Source: Akkermansia muciniphila
GTDB lineage: Bacteria > Verrucomicrobiota > Verrucomicrobiia > Verrucomicrobiales > Akkermansiaceae
DNA: 50,420 nucleotides
Assembly: GCA_945873305.1 (NCBI GenBank)
Contig: CAMCCX010000008.1
Coordinates: forward strand, 1-50,420
Direction of reading: 5' to 3'
Shown here: piece after piece, positions 40,363-48,525 of the stretch
Numbering within the stretch: the first letter of the stretch is position 1
Layout: every line of letters begins with the position of its first letter
The notes under the pieces: model-generated
What the model was told of the DNA's origin: nothing
Seen by the model: only the letters and a program-made list of their open reading frames with translations
The model's database searches: none
Program-made: the position numbers and the translations under genes

Positions 40363-42102
40363 ATGGTTTTTTACGGGATGTTTCTAGCGAGCGGGGTGGC
40401 GAATATCTCGCCGTTGTTCGCGTTGTTGACCTTGGTGCTGGCGTTGGCGGTCCTGATTTCCCTGGTGCTGGTGAAGTTCAAACAAAGCCTGCTGGTGGGT
40501 TATTTGCTGAGCGGCGTGCTGATCGGGAACTTCGGCCTGCTGTGGGCGACCGGCTTGGACAAGAACGATCCGGTGATCACCAATTTCGCGGAAATCGGGG
40601 TGGTGTTGCTGATGTTCACGCTGGGCATCGAGTTCTCGCTCAGCGAGCTCAAGCACTTGTGGCGGACGGCGCTGATCGGCGGCGGCTTGCAGGTGGGCAT
40701 CACGGCGGGAATCGTCGGCTTGCTGGCGCGGGCGTGGGGATTTCCGGTGGCAGACAGCATCGTGCTGGGGATGGCGGTGGCGCTGAGCTCGACGGCAGTG
40801 GCGATGATGTCGTTCCAGGATCTCGGGCAGGCTAACAACCCGGGGGCGCGGGCGAGCTTGGGGATCGCGCTGTTCCAGGACATTCTGGTGATCGTGTTTT
40901 TCCTGGTGATGCCGGCGCTCTACGGCAAGGGCGAGGGCTCGGTGACCGGGCAGATCGGCGAGGCGCTGATGAAGGGCGGTTTGTTTCTGGCAGGCGCGTG
41001 GCTGCTGGGCCGCTACGGGCTGACGCCGCTGCTCAACGCGGTGGCGCGCACCCGCAGCCGCGAGTTGTTCACGCTCACGGTCATCGGGCTTTGCGCGGGG
41101 GTGGCCTTCGCCGGGGGCGCGCTGAACCTGTCGCTCGCGCTCGGGGCCTTCGCGGCGGGCTTGGTGGTGAGCGAGTCGATTTATAGCCACCGGATTCTAT
41201 CGGACATCCTGCCGTTCAAGGATTTGTTCCTCGCGGTTTTCTTCATTTCGGTGGGCTTGCTCATCGACGTCTCGGTGATCCTGTCGGATTGGCACCGGGT
41301 GCTGCTAGGCAGTCTGATCATTTTGGTGCTGAAGGGCGGGATCGTCTTTTCGGTGTTGAAATGGATCAAGCTGCCGGGGCGCGCGTCGCTGCTCGCGGCG
41401 GGCAGTCTGGCGAGCACCGGGGAGTTTTCGCTGGTCCTCATCGGCAAGGCCGGCGGCTACCGGCCGCTGGACCCGCTCGTCGAGCAAATGCTGCTCGTCT
41501 GCACCGCGGTGACGATGGCGGCGGTCCCGTCGTTGATGCGCGGTTCGCGTCCGCTCGGGAAATGGCTTGAATTGAAGGGCGTTTTCGGTGCACACAAGGC
41601 GGCACCCGAGTCGATGACGCCGGCCAAGACCATCAAGGGGATTTCCGACCATGCCATCATCTGCGGCTACGGCCCGGTGGGGAAATCCCTCAACGCCGCG
41701 CTGAAACGCTGCGGCGTCAAGACGCTGGTCATGGAGCTGAATTCCGACACCGTCCGCGCTTTGAAAAAGGACGGCCAGCCAGTGCTTTTCGCGGATGCGA
41801 CCCACGCCGAGGCGCTCGATCTGGCGGGCATCGAGCGGGCGCGTTTGGTGGCCTTTACTTTTCCTTCGGTGAACGCCACCTGCATCGCCGTCCCGCTCGT
41901 TCGCGAGAGAAACAGCGGTATCTGCATTTTCGGCCGCGCAAAATACCACGCCGAAGTCACGCGTCTGCGGGAGTTGGGAGTGCAGGTCATCCACGACGAG
42001 CACGAGAGCGCCGTGGCGATGGTGCGCGCGGCGATTTCCTCCTACGATCGCGTGGACATCGATCCGGAACAGATCGTCGGCGACACGATGGAGGAGGCGT
42101 GA
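40363..42102 (+). CDS. Kef-type monovalent cation:proton antiporter with RCK (TrkA-N) domain
   Basis: The CPA2-family membrane protein (580 residues) has about 12 helices in residues 1-390, including GVVLLMFTLGIEFSLSELKH, ALSSTAVAMMSFQDLGQANN and GIALFQDILVIVFFLVMPAL with the transport Asp. From about 425 a cytoplasmic Rossmann domain (HAIICGYGPVGKSLNAALKR) carries the GYGPVGKS dinucleotide loop, typical of KefB/KefC and YbaL relatives. It probably moves K+ or Na+ against protons under ligand control. ATG 40363 has a GGAGG sequence nine bases upstream. No KefF/KefG partner is adjacent, so glutathione control cannot be assumed. Palindromic repeats follow its stop within six bases. Confidence 0.92.
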   Translation: MVFYGMFLASGVANISPLFALLTLVLALAVLISLVLVKFKQSLLVGYLLSGVLIGNFGLLWATGLDKNDPVITNFAEIGVVLLMFTLGIEFSLSELKHLWRTALIGGGLQVGITAGIVGLLARAWGFPVADSIVLGMAVALSSTAVAMMSFQDLGQANNPGARASLGIALFQDILVIVFFLVMPALYGKGEGSVTGQIGEALMKGGLFLAGAWLLGRYGLTPLLNAVARTRSRELFTLTVIGLCAGVAFAGGALNLSLALGAFAAGLVVSESIYSHRILSDILPFKDLFLAVFFISVGLLIDVSVILSDWHRVLLGSLIILVLKGGIVFSVLKWIKLPGRASLLAAGSLASTGEFSLVLIGKAGGYRPLDPLVEQMLLVCTAVTMAAVPSLMRGSRPLGKWLELKGVFGAHKAAPESMTPAKTIKGISDHAIICGYGPVGKSLNAALKRCGVKTLVMELNSDTVRALKKDGQPVLFADATHAEALDLAGIERARLVAFTFPSVNATCIAVPLVRERNSGICIFGRAKYHAEVTRLRELGVQVIHDEHESAVAMVRAAISSYDRVDIDPEQIVGDTMEEA

Positions 42103-42107
42103 CCGGG

Positions 42108-42255
42108 AAAGTGTCCCGGCTGTCCCAGCCGGGGTCAATAAGGGGAGTGGACATCTTGTCCACTTGCCGATGCACAGAGAAAGTGGCGGCGGGGATCTCA
42201 TCTCTTTCTCCTCCCATCGTCCGGGCGGACAAGATGTCCGTCCCCCTTATGCCAC
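42108..42255. repeat. Nested inverted repeats after the antiporter gene
   Basis: Three dyads: a GTGTCCCGGCTG...AGCCGGGG variant of the 33508/49610 hairpin (42116-42134), GTGGACA-TCT-TGTCCAC (42147-42163) and CGGACA-AGA-TGTCCG (42226-42240). The last two carry ATAAGGGG-type flanks in opposite orientation, so the whole region can fold as one long hairpin. Confidence 0.65.
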
Positions 42256-42333
42256 TGCTCACCGCGGCGAAAACATCGCCCGAGCGCGGTTTTTTCTCGG
42301 TAACGGGCGGGGGCTTCGACTAAGAACCCGCGC

Positions 42334-43341
42334 GTGGCACTGCTCTTGGCGATCGAATCTTCCTGCGATGAAACCGCCGTGGCCATCGTCCGCGGCGAGG
42401 CCGGCGAGCGGACGGAAGTGCTCGCTTCGGAAATCAACTCGCAGATCGCGCTTCACCGCGAACACGGCGGCGTGGTGCCCGAACTCGCCTCGCGCAACCA
42501 CTCGCTGCACCTGCGCGGGTTGGTGGAAATGGCGCTGCGAGACGCCGGCGTGCGGATGGACGAGATCGACGCGTTCGCGGCCACCACGGGGCCGGGGCTG
42601 GCGTCGTCGTTGTTGATCGGCAGCACGGCCGCCAAGGGGATGGCGTGCGCGATGAAGCGTCCGTTTCTCGGGATCAACCATCTCGAAGGCCATCTGCTTT
42701 CGCCGTTTCTGGCGGAAACTTCGGTCCCGCCGCATGTGGCGTTGATCGTGTCCGGCGGTCACACGCTGCTGCTCGATGTCGAGGGCGCGGGCCGCTACCG
42801 CAAACTCGGCGGCACCCGCGACGACGCGGCGGGCGAGGCCTACGACAAGGTGGGTAAAATGTTAGGTTTGCCGTATCCCGGCGGACCCGAGATTGAGAAA
42901 ATCGCCCGCGGCGGTGATCCGCGGGCCTATGATTTCCCGCGCTCGATGCTCCACGAGCCGCATCTGGATTTCTCGTTCTCCGGCCTGAAAACCGCGGTGC
43001 TTTACACGCTCCAGAAGCAAACCGGCGAGCTGCCGGTGGCCGATCTCGCAGCCTCGTTCCAGCAGGCGGTCATCGACATCCTGGTCCGTAAAACCCTGCG
43101 CGCCGCGGAGCTCACCGGCCGCCGCCGCATCGCCCTGTCCGGCGGCGTCAGCCTCAACCAAGCCTTGCGCGCGGCTTTCCAGCAGGCTTCCGCCCGCACC
43201 GGACTGGAGATTTCCGTGGCCACTCCGGTCCTCTGCACCGACAACGCCGCGATGATCGCCTTCGCCGCCTTGCTGCGCCATCTCGCCGGCGAGAGCTCGC
43301 CGCTCGACGGCGACATTCACCCGAATTTGCCGCTGGTCTAA
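42334..43341 (+). CDS. tsaD: tRNA N6-adenosine threonylcarbamoyltransferase
   Basis: This enzyme transfers the threonylcarbamoyl group to A37 of ANN-decoding tRNAs, with TsaB and TsaE as usual partners. The 335-aa ASKHA-fold protein starts with LLLAIESSCDETAVAIV. NHLEGHLLSP supplies the metal ligands His116 and His120, and IVSGGHTLLL and GGVSLNQALRAA complete the nucleotide site. GTG 42334 is the only start that keeps the first strand. The HAD gene follows after 31 bases and the OmpA-like gene 49 bases later, all in the same direction, so the three are probably cotranscribed. tsaB and tsaE are not in the window. Confidence 0.96.
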   Translation: MALLLAIESSCDETAVAIVRGEAGERTEVLASEINSQIALHREHGGVVPELASRNHSLHLRGLVEMALRDAGVRMDEIDAFAATTGPGLASSLLIGSTAAKGMACAMKRPFLGINHLEGHLLSPFLAETSVPPHVALIVSGGHTLLLDVEGAGRYRKLGGTRDDAAGEAYDKVGKMLGLPYPGGPEIEKIARGGDPRAYDFPRSMLHEPHLDFSFSGLKTAVLYTLQKQTGELPVADLAASFQQAVIDILVRKTLRAAELTGRRRIALSGGVSLNQALRAAFQQASARTGLEISVATPVLCTDNAAMIAFAALLRHLAGESSPLDGDIHPNLPLV

Positions 43342-43372
43342 GCCTGCTGCGCGTGATTCTTAAAGTTCACCG

Positions 43373-44008
43373 ATGACCTACAAAACTCTGGTTTTTGACT
43401 TCGACGGCACCATCGCCGACACCCTCGGCGAGACGCGGCGGATCTTCAACCTCATCGCCCCCGAGTATGGCATCCGCGAGGTCGCCGCGCACGAGCTCGA
43501 CGGGCTGCGCCATCTGTCGCTCAAGGAATTGCTCGATCACCTCGACATCCCGAAGCGCCGGGTGCCCGCCTTGATTTCGCGCGGCACCGGCATGATGCGC
43601 GGAAACATCACCCAACTGAAAGTCATCGACGGCATGGAGAAAGTGCTGTTCGAGATGCGCCGTCACGTCCGCAGCTTCGGGATTCTAACGTCCAACACCA
43701 CCGCCAACGTCGATCTGTTCCTGCGGACCCACGGCCTGCGCGAGCAGTTCGATTTCATTTCCTCCACCTCCAAGCTCACCGGCAAGTCCAAGCACCTCAA
43801 AGCCATCTGCAAGACCTTCTCGCTGCGGCCGGGGGAAATGCTCTACATCGGCGACGAGCTGCGCGACGTGAAGGCCTCGCAGAAAGCCGGGGTGCCCGTC
43901 GCCGCGGTGACTTGGGGCTTCAATTCCCGCGAATCGCTCGCCGCCTCGCAGCCGGATTACCTTTTCGACCAGCCCGTCGATTTCCTGCGCCTGCTGACGG
44001 GGGCCTGA
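43373..44008 (+). CDS. HAD-superfamily phosphatase (phosphoglycolate phosphatase-like)
   Basis: The 211-aa soluble hydrolase has all four HAD motifs: TLVFDFDGTIADT with the nucleophile Asp9 and acid/base Asp11, GILTSNT (motif II), the motif III lysine in KLTGKSKHLKAI, and MLYIGDELRDVKASQKAG with the motif IV acids. A helical cap sits between motifs I and II (HELDGLRHLSLKELLDHL), as in Gph-like enzymes. Such proteins dephosphorylate 2-phosphoglycolate or pyrophosphate; the substrate cannot be fixed from sequence. It follows tsaD closely. Confidence 0.9.
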   Translation: MTYKTLVFDFDGTIADTLGETRRIFNLIAPEYGIREVAAHELDGLRHLSLKELLDHLDIPKRRVPALISRGTGMMRGNITQLKVIDGMEKVLFEMRRHVRSFGILTSNTTANVDLFLRTHGLREQFDFISSTSKLTGKSKHLKAICKTFSLRPGEMLYIGDELRDVKASQKAGVPVAAVTWGFNSRESLAASQPDYLFDQPVDFLRLLTGA

Positions 44009-44057
44009 CCAAAGCGGCGGGTTGACAGCGGCGCGGCGGGGTGGGCAACCTCCCGCC

Positions 44058-45212
44058 ATGCCGGATGAGCAATCGCCAAACCAAGAGCAGGAACCTGTCG
44101 AAACCGAAGCCCGGAATCCCGGCGCAAAGCCCAGCCTGCCGCCCGCGGTCGCGCTGGCGTTCGTGATCATTGCGTTGTTGGGAGTGCTGATCGTGATGGT
44201 TCTGAAAAACGGTTCGTGGCGTTCCAATGCCGGCACTGCGGATGTTTCGGCGTTGCAGGCGGAAGCCAACGCGCTCCGCAGCGAATACAATCGCGAGCGC
44301 ATCGCGATGGGCCTGCGCCCGGTCGAAGGGGATTCCGAGCCGATCGAGGAAGTGGCCGGCCGGGTGAAAAAAGATGCCGACACGCTCGTCGCGCTGGCCA
44401 CCAGCTATCAGCGGATGCTCGCGGAAAAGGACAGCGAGCTCACCGCGCGCAACGCGGAAATCCTCCGCCTTGAGAGACTCCGCCAGAGCCTGTCGGCGGA
44501 AATCACCCGCGTTCAGGGCGAGCTCCAGCGCGCCTTGGTCAACGGTTCGGACATCGATTTGCTCCGCCGCGATCTGGCGGACATGAAAGCCCAGCGCGAC
44601 GCGCTGGCCACCGAGCTCAACGAAGCGCGGCAGAAGGTTTCCGGGGTTTCCGCGGAAGATTACGCGGACCTCAAGCGCCAGCTCGAGGAATCGCAGCGTG
44701 CCAAGGCATTCTTCGAAGCCCGCGTCCAGGAGCTTGAAAGCGACCTTTCGAAAGCCAGGTTGTTCGCGAGTTCCGAAAACGAACTGCTTCCCGCCGCGGT
44801 GGAGTTGTTCCGCAACCTCCGCAAATTGGAAAACCAGCCCGACTCGGAAATTTCCTCCGCCTACAGCAGCCTCGCCGTGGCGCTGGGCGCCAATGTGCTC
44901 AAAACCCTCAATTTCGCCACCGGCTCCAGCGCGCTGGTCGCCACGGATGACGAGGCGGTCCGCAATCTCGTCGCGGAAATCCCCGATGGCGATCTCCTGC
45001 TCGCCATCGGCTACGCCTCGGAAACCGGCAATGTGGACAACAATCGCACGCTTTCATCCGACCGGGCGACGGCGGCGGCGCAGTTGATTTCCTCGGTCAA
45101 GCGCCCCGGACAACTCACCCAGGCCGTTTATCTCGGCCAGACCGACCGCTTCAGCAGCCGCGTCCCGGAGCGCAACCAACTCGTCGAAATCTGGCACATC
45201 CGGAAGAAATAA
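44058..45212 (+). CDS. Inner-membrane coiled-coil protein with OmpA/MotB-like C-terminal domain
   Basis: The 384-aa protein has a cytoplasmic leader (MPDEQSPNQEQEPVETEARN), one membrane helix (AVALAFVIIALLGVLIVMVL), a coiled coil through about residues 75-240 (SELTARNAEILRLERLRQSL, then RRDLADMKAQRDALATELNE) and a C-terminal domain from about 285. There TLNFATGSSALVATDDEAVR, IGYASETGNVDNNRTLSSDR and AVYLGQTDRFSSRVPERNQL resemble the peptidoglycan-binding OmpA/MotB fold, ending with a V-E-I strand. It could link inner membrane and cell wall. ATG 44058 is chosen because 12 further upstream codons overlap the Gly/Ala-rich spacer. Confidence 0.78.
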   Translation: MPDEQSPNQEQEPVETEARNPGAKPSLPPAVALAFVIIALLGVLIVMVLKNGSWRSNAGTADVSALQAEANALRSEYNRERIAMGLRPVEGDSEPIEEVAGRVKKDADTLVALATSYQRMLAEKDSELTARNAEILRLERLRQSLSAEITRVQGELQRALVNGSDIDLLRRDLADMKAQRDALATELNEARQKVSGVSAEDYADLKRQLEESQRAKAFFEARVQELESDLSKARLFASSENELLPAAVELFRNLRKLENQPDSEISSAYSSLAVALGANVLKTLNFATGSSALVATDDEAVRNLVAEIPDGDLLLAIGYASETGNVDNNRTLSSDRATAAAQLISSVKRPGQLTQAVYLGQTDRFSSRVPERNQLVEIWHIRKK

Positions 45213-45214
45213 GG

Positions 45215-47062
45215 TTACTTCAGCTGCTCCAGATAGGATTTCCGGAGGGAAATCGACTCGGCGTTGAGACCGTGGACGAGCGGTGCGAGTTGCTCGATGG
45301 AGTCGCGCTGGCCGAGCGTTTCGCTCTCGGCTTGCTGGAAGGCTTCCCGCTGGCGGGCGATCTGGATGTCGATCGCGGCCAAGGTCGCTTCGATTTCCGC
45401 AGCGATTTCTGGCGCTAAGCCGCTTGTTTCCAGTTGCTTGGCGAGTTGTTCACGCTCGTTGCGCTTTTGGTTTAAAGCGACTGCTTGAAATGTGATTTTG
45501 TCCGCGGAGTGGGTGAAGTTGAGCTGGGACGCGTCGAGTGTGACGGCGGATTCGTCGGCTTGATGGCGGGTGGCGATGGCCTTGGTATTGATGGCGGCGG
45601 CGGACCAGCGTTTGATGGCGGCCTTGAGCGAGTCGGATTTATCAGGTTCGGCGGATGCTTGTTTGGCAAGATTTTGGAGCCGGATCTCGATGTTTGGCGG
45701 GTTCGCCAGGATTTCACCGACGGCTTTCCCGTCGGCGGTTTCGAAAACGCGGATGCAGCCTTGGGCGTCGGCGACGAAGGCGCGGTTGCCCTCGGCATCC
45801 AAGGCGACGGCGGTAGGTAGGGCGGGGAGGTTTTTCGCCAGTTCGCGGGCGGCGCTGAAGTCAGGCTTCCAAAGCTTTACGTTCAAATCGCGGCCGCAGG
45901 TGACGGATGAGCCGTCGCGGGCGAAGGCGAGGGCGGTGACGCCGCCGGGGTGGGCGTCGTTTTTGCGGACCTCGCTGCCGCCGTTCATTTCCCAATAGCG
46001 GACGGTGCCGTCTTCGGAGGCGGTGGCGAGGACGTCCGAGTCGCTGCGGAAAACCGTGGCGGTGATGGCGGCTTGGTGGCCGCGGAGGGTGTGGAATTCG
46101 CTCGCGGATTCGCTTTCCCAGACCCAGACGCCGCCATTGCGGTCGCCGCTGGCGAGCAGCACGCCGTCGGCGGAGAGGTCGAGCGCGGTGATCCAGTCGG
46201 TGTGTTTTTTGATCGATTTGACGAGCTGGCCGGTTTCCGTGTTCCAGAGTTTGAGCAGCCGCGAAGGCCCGCCGGTGGCGACGATGTCGAAGCCGGGACG
46301 GATGTCGGCGGCGAGCACGGTGTCGAATTCCTTGGCGACGCTGAGCAGGCGCGAGCCGGTGACGATGTCGAAAGTGACGGTTACGCCGGACCTGCCGGGC
46401 GCGCCGCCGCCGACGATCAGGTAGCGCGCGTCCGGGGTGAATGCCAAGGAAACCGGCTCGCCTTCAGGGAACGGAAGAATTCCCACAAGCTCCAAAGATT
46501 CAGTGTGATGGAGGAGAACTTGGTGCTGCCCGGTGACGGCGAGAAGCGGAGCCCACGGCGAGGCGGCAATCGCATGAACGGCGGCGGGCCGGGCGGTGAC
46601 GACGGGTGGTTCGAGCAAAAGGTGCTCGGGCATCGGCGGCGGGCCGGCGGGTTTCGCCGCGGGGTCGGAGCGGAGGGCGGTTTCGAATTTCGGCTTCGAC
46701 GGCTTGCGCGCGGCGGAGGATTTGGTTTCAAGCAATCCGCCCTCGATCCAGAGTTTGAGGGTGCGGATCTGGGCGGCGGAGAGTTTGTCGCCTTCGGGCG
46801 GCATTTTTTTTTCGGAGGTCTGCTCGACGGCGGAAATGAGAGCCGATGCGGCATCGCCGGGTTCGGCGATTTTTCCACCGGAGCCGCCTTTGAGCGTCGA
46901 GGCGAACGACGAAAGATCGAGCCCGCCTTTGGCTTTGTCCGGGTTGTGGCAATTCAGGCAGGCCTGCTGGAAGATCGGAAAAGCGTGGTCGTCGTAGGTG
47001 ATCTTCTCCTCGGCGTGAGCGAGGGCGGGCAGGGAGAAGAGAATGACGAGGCGGCGCGGCAT
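45215..47062 (-). CDS. Secreted cytochrome c (PSCyt1-type) fused to WD40 repeats
   Basis: The 615-aa exported protein has a signal peptide (MPRRLVILFSLPALAHA). Residues 20-110 form a Planctomycetes-type cytochrome c domain with the heme motif CLNCH (Cys35, Cys38, His39) and the MPPEGDKLSAAQIRTLKLWI segment that supplies the second ligand and ends the domain. From about 150 to 430 come WD40 propeller blades (WITALDLSADGVLLASGDRN, GGVWVWESESASEFHTLRGH, ATVFRSDSDVLATASEDGTV). A helical tail follows (LAKQLETSGLAPEIAAEIEA). Such proteins usually pair with DUF1549/DUF1553 or sulfatase genes, but none is adjacent here. It converges with the OmpA-like gene, two bases apart. Confidence 0.88.
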   Translation of the reverse strand: MPRRLVILFSLPALAHAEEKITYDDHAFPIFQQACLNCHNPDKAKGGLDLSSFASTLKGGSGGKIAEPGDAASALISAVEQTSEKKMPPEGDKLSAAQIRTLKLWIEGGLLETKSSAARKPSKPKFETALRSDPAAKPAGPPPMPEHLLLEPPVVTARPAAVHAIAASPWAPLLAVTGQHQVLLHHTESLELVGILPFPEGEPVSLAFTPDARYLIVGGGAPGRSGVTVTFDIVTGSRLLSVAKEFDTVLAADIRPGFDIVATGGPSRLLKLWNTETGQLVKSIKKHTDWITALDLSADGVLLASGDRNGGVWVWESESASEFHTLRGHQAAITATVFRSDSDVLATASEDGTVRYWEMNGGSEVRKNDAHPGGVTALAFARDGSSVTCGRDLNVKLWKPDFSAARELAKNLPALPTAVALDAEGNRAFVADAQGCIRVFETADGKAVGEILANPPNIEIRLQNLAKQASAEPDKSDSLKAAIKRWSAAAINTKAIATRHQADESAVTLDASQLNFTHSADKITFQAVALNQKRNEREQLAKQLETSGLAPEIAAEIEATLAAIDIQIARQREAFQQAESETLGQRDSIEQLAPLVHGLNAESISLRKSYLEQLK

Positions 47063-47150
47063 GCGGGAGTGGAACGAATTCCCGCTACATACGTGTGAGG
47101 ACTTGCCAGGTCTAGCGACGAAATTGCCGGAAATTTCGCCGCCGTCTGGG

Positions 47151-47534
47151 TCAATACCGGATCGCAGTCAGCGGGCGTCCGGTGGTCGCCGGGACCGCGA
47201 GCGCGACCAAATTGCAAAGCCCGGTGACCGAAAGAATGATCCAGCGGGTGGGGTCTTGGTCCAGAGCTTTGGCGAAGTGGTAGTAAGCGTTCTGCTCTGG
47301 CGAATCGAACAAAGCGCCCGGAATCGTCAGCAGCGCGCAGAATAGCAGGGCCGGCACGCAGAGCATGATCATCAGCGAGGCGGTTTTCGCGCTGAGCCGC
47401 GAGGTCAAAAGAAGCCAAGGGCCGCTGATGAAGGTGATATGCAGAAGGCGCTTGATGCCTTTGGCGGTGAAGAGTCCCACGTTCATAGCGTTACTCAAGC
47501 GGCGGGGTGTGGCTGGTTTAAGGGTTAGGGACAT
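47151..47534 (-). CDS. Small membrane protein of unknown function
   Basis: The 127-aa protein has three hydrophobic segments (LLHITFISGPWLLLTS, LMIMLCVPALLFCALLTIPG and WIILSVTGLCNLVALAVPA). A short loop with FDSPEQNAYYHFAKALDQDP lies between the second and third. I recognise no family. It starts 248 bases from the divergent TetR-family gene, with a perfect palindrome 13 bases upstream of its start, so it may be the target of that regulator. The Thr/Pro start (MSLTLKPATPRRLS) is not a signal peptide; ATG 47486 (MNVGLFTAKG) is an alternative start. Confidence 0.6.
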   Translation of the reverse strand: MSLTLKPATPRRLSNAMNVGLFTAKGIKRLLHITFISGPWLLLTSRLSAKTASLMIMLCVPALLFCALLTIPGALFDSPEQNAYYHFAKALDQDPTRWIILSVTGLCNLVALAVPATTGRPLTAIRY

Positions 47535-47546
47535 GCGTTCTCATTA

Positions 47547-47560
47547 TACGCGATCGCGTA
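47547..47560. promoter_or_regulatory. Perfect palindrome TACGCGATCGCGTA upstream of the small membrane protein
   Basis: This 14-base perfect dyad lies 13 bases before the start at 47534, in the divergent region shared with a TetR-type gene. It could be an operator for that regulator. A chance CGATCG-rich palindrome cannot be excluded. Confidence 0.4.
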
Positions 47561-47615
47561 GGGTGACAATAATATTTATCAATCCGTTCAATAAATTTTA
47601 AAATAATTTCCGATT

Positions 47616-47631
47616 CATTGGATTATCAATG
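47616..47631. promoter_or_regulatory. Inverted repeat CATTG-N6-CAATG in the AT-rich divergent region
   Basis: Arms CATTG (47616-47620) and CAATG (47627-47631) flank GATTAT in the AT-rich stretch between the small membrane protein gene and the TetR gene. Size and spacing fit a TetR operator, but no binding evidence is available. Confidence 0.35.
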
Positions 47632-47781
47632 GATCCCGGTGCTCTTTTCTCAATAAAATGTGATTTGGTTAACCTTCCTGAAGGGCGCGCGGGGCACTGG
47701 TGGGTGGGAAGTGCGTGCTTTTCCGGCTCTTTGAATCGTTCGTTTGACATCGCCGTTTCAGTCGCTTGATTCGGCCCACCT

Positions 47782-48477
47782 ATGCGCGCAGTGACCATCC
47801 CTGAAACCGGATCAAAGAGGAAATTATTGGATGCTGCCGAGCAATTGTTCGCCGACAAAGGGTTTGAAGCGGTTTCCGTCAGGGACATCACCCAGCTCGC
47901 GAAGACGAACGTGGCGGCCGTCAATTACCACTTCGGCAGCCGGGACAGTTTGCTGTCGTTGGTCATGATGCGCTACATGCTGCCGGTCACCGAGGAGCGG
48001 ATCGCCCGGCTGGAGGCGATCGAGCGGAAATGGTCGGGTAAGACCGCGCCGCTGGAGGAAATCATCGATGCCTTGGTGCGGCCGCTCGTCGGGCAGGTGA
48101 GGAAATCCGAGCTGTCCGAGCGGCTGTTTTACAAGTTGATCGGGCGGATATTCAGTCAACAGGCGGATGGCTTGCCGGCCCCGGTTGAAGAACAACTGCG
48201 GCAGGTTCTGGAGCGTTTCATGCGGGCGTTCGGCAAGGCGCTGCCGACCGTGGATTCGGAAGATTTGGCCTGGCGGATGCACTTCATGGTGGGCGGGATG
48301 ATTCACCTGCTGACCCATCAGGACATGCTCCACCGTGTCACCCGTGGCGCGTCCGGACTTCCGACCATGGAGGCCACCTTGAGCCGCTTCATCCGGTATT
48401 CCGCGGTCGGGCTGCGCGAGGGGACGGAAGTGGAGGCCGCGGTGAAAAAGGGCCCGCAGGCGACCTTCGATTTTTGA
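47782..48477 (+). CDS. TetR/AcrR-family transcriptional regulator (CecR-like)
   Basis: The 231-aa repressor-type protein has an N-terminal helix-turn-helix, SKRKLLDAAEQLFADKGFEA followed by VSVRDITQLAKTNVAAVNYH and FGSRDSLLSLVMMRY, the classic TetR pattern with the Y-H-F recognition-helix end. The rest (residues 80-215) is a helical ligand-binding domain like that of YbiH/CecR proteins (WRMHFMVGGMIHLLTHQDML). Its ligand is unknown. No efflux gene is downstream, so the likely targets are itself and the divergent membrane protein at 47151-47534. Two dyads are in the shared upstream region. Confidence 0.92.
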   Translation: MRAVTIPETGSKRKLLDAAEQLFADKGFEAVSVRDITQLAKTNVAAVNYHFGSRDSLLSLVMMRYMLPVTEERIARLEAIERKWSGKTAPLEEIIDALVRPLVGQVRKSELSERLFYKLIGRIFSQQADGLPAPVEEQLRQVLERFMRAFGKALPTVDSEDLAWRMHFMVGGMIHLLTHQDMLHRVTRGASGLPTMEATLSRFIRYSAVGLREGTEVEAAVKKGPQATFDF

Positions 48478-48525
48478 CCATTTCGGAGTTTCCAAATTGC
48501 GCGGTCCGCCTAGTTTCCTGCCCCC

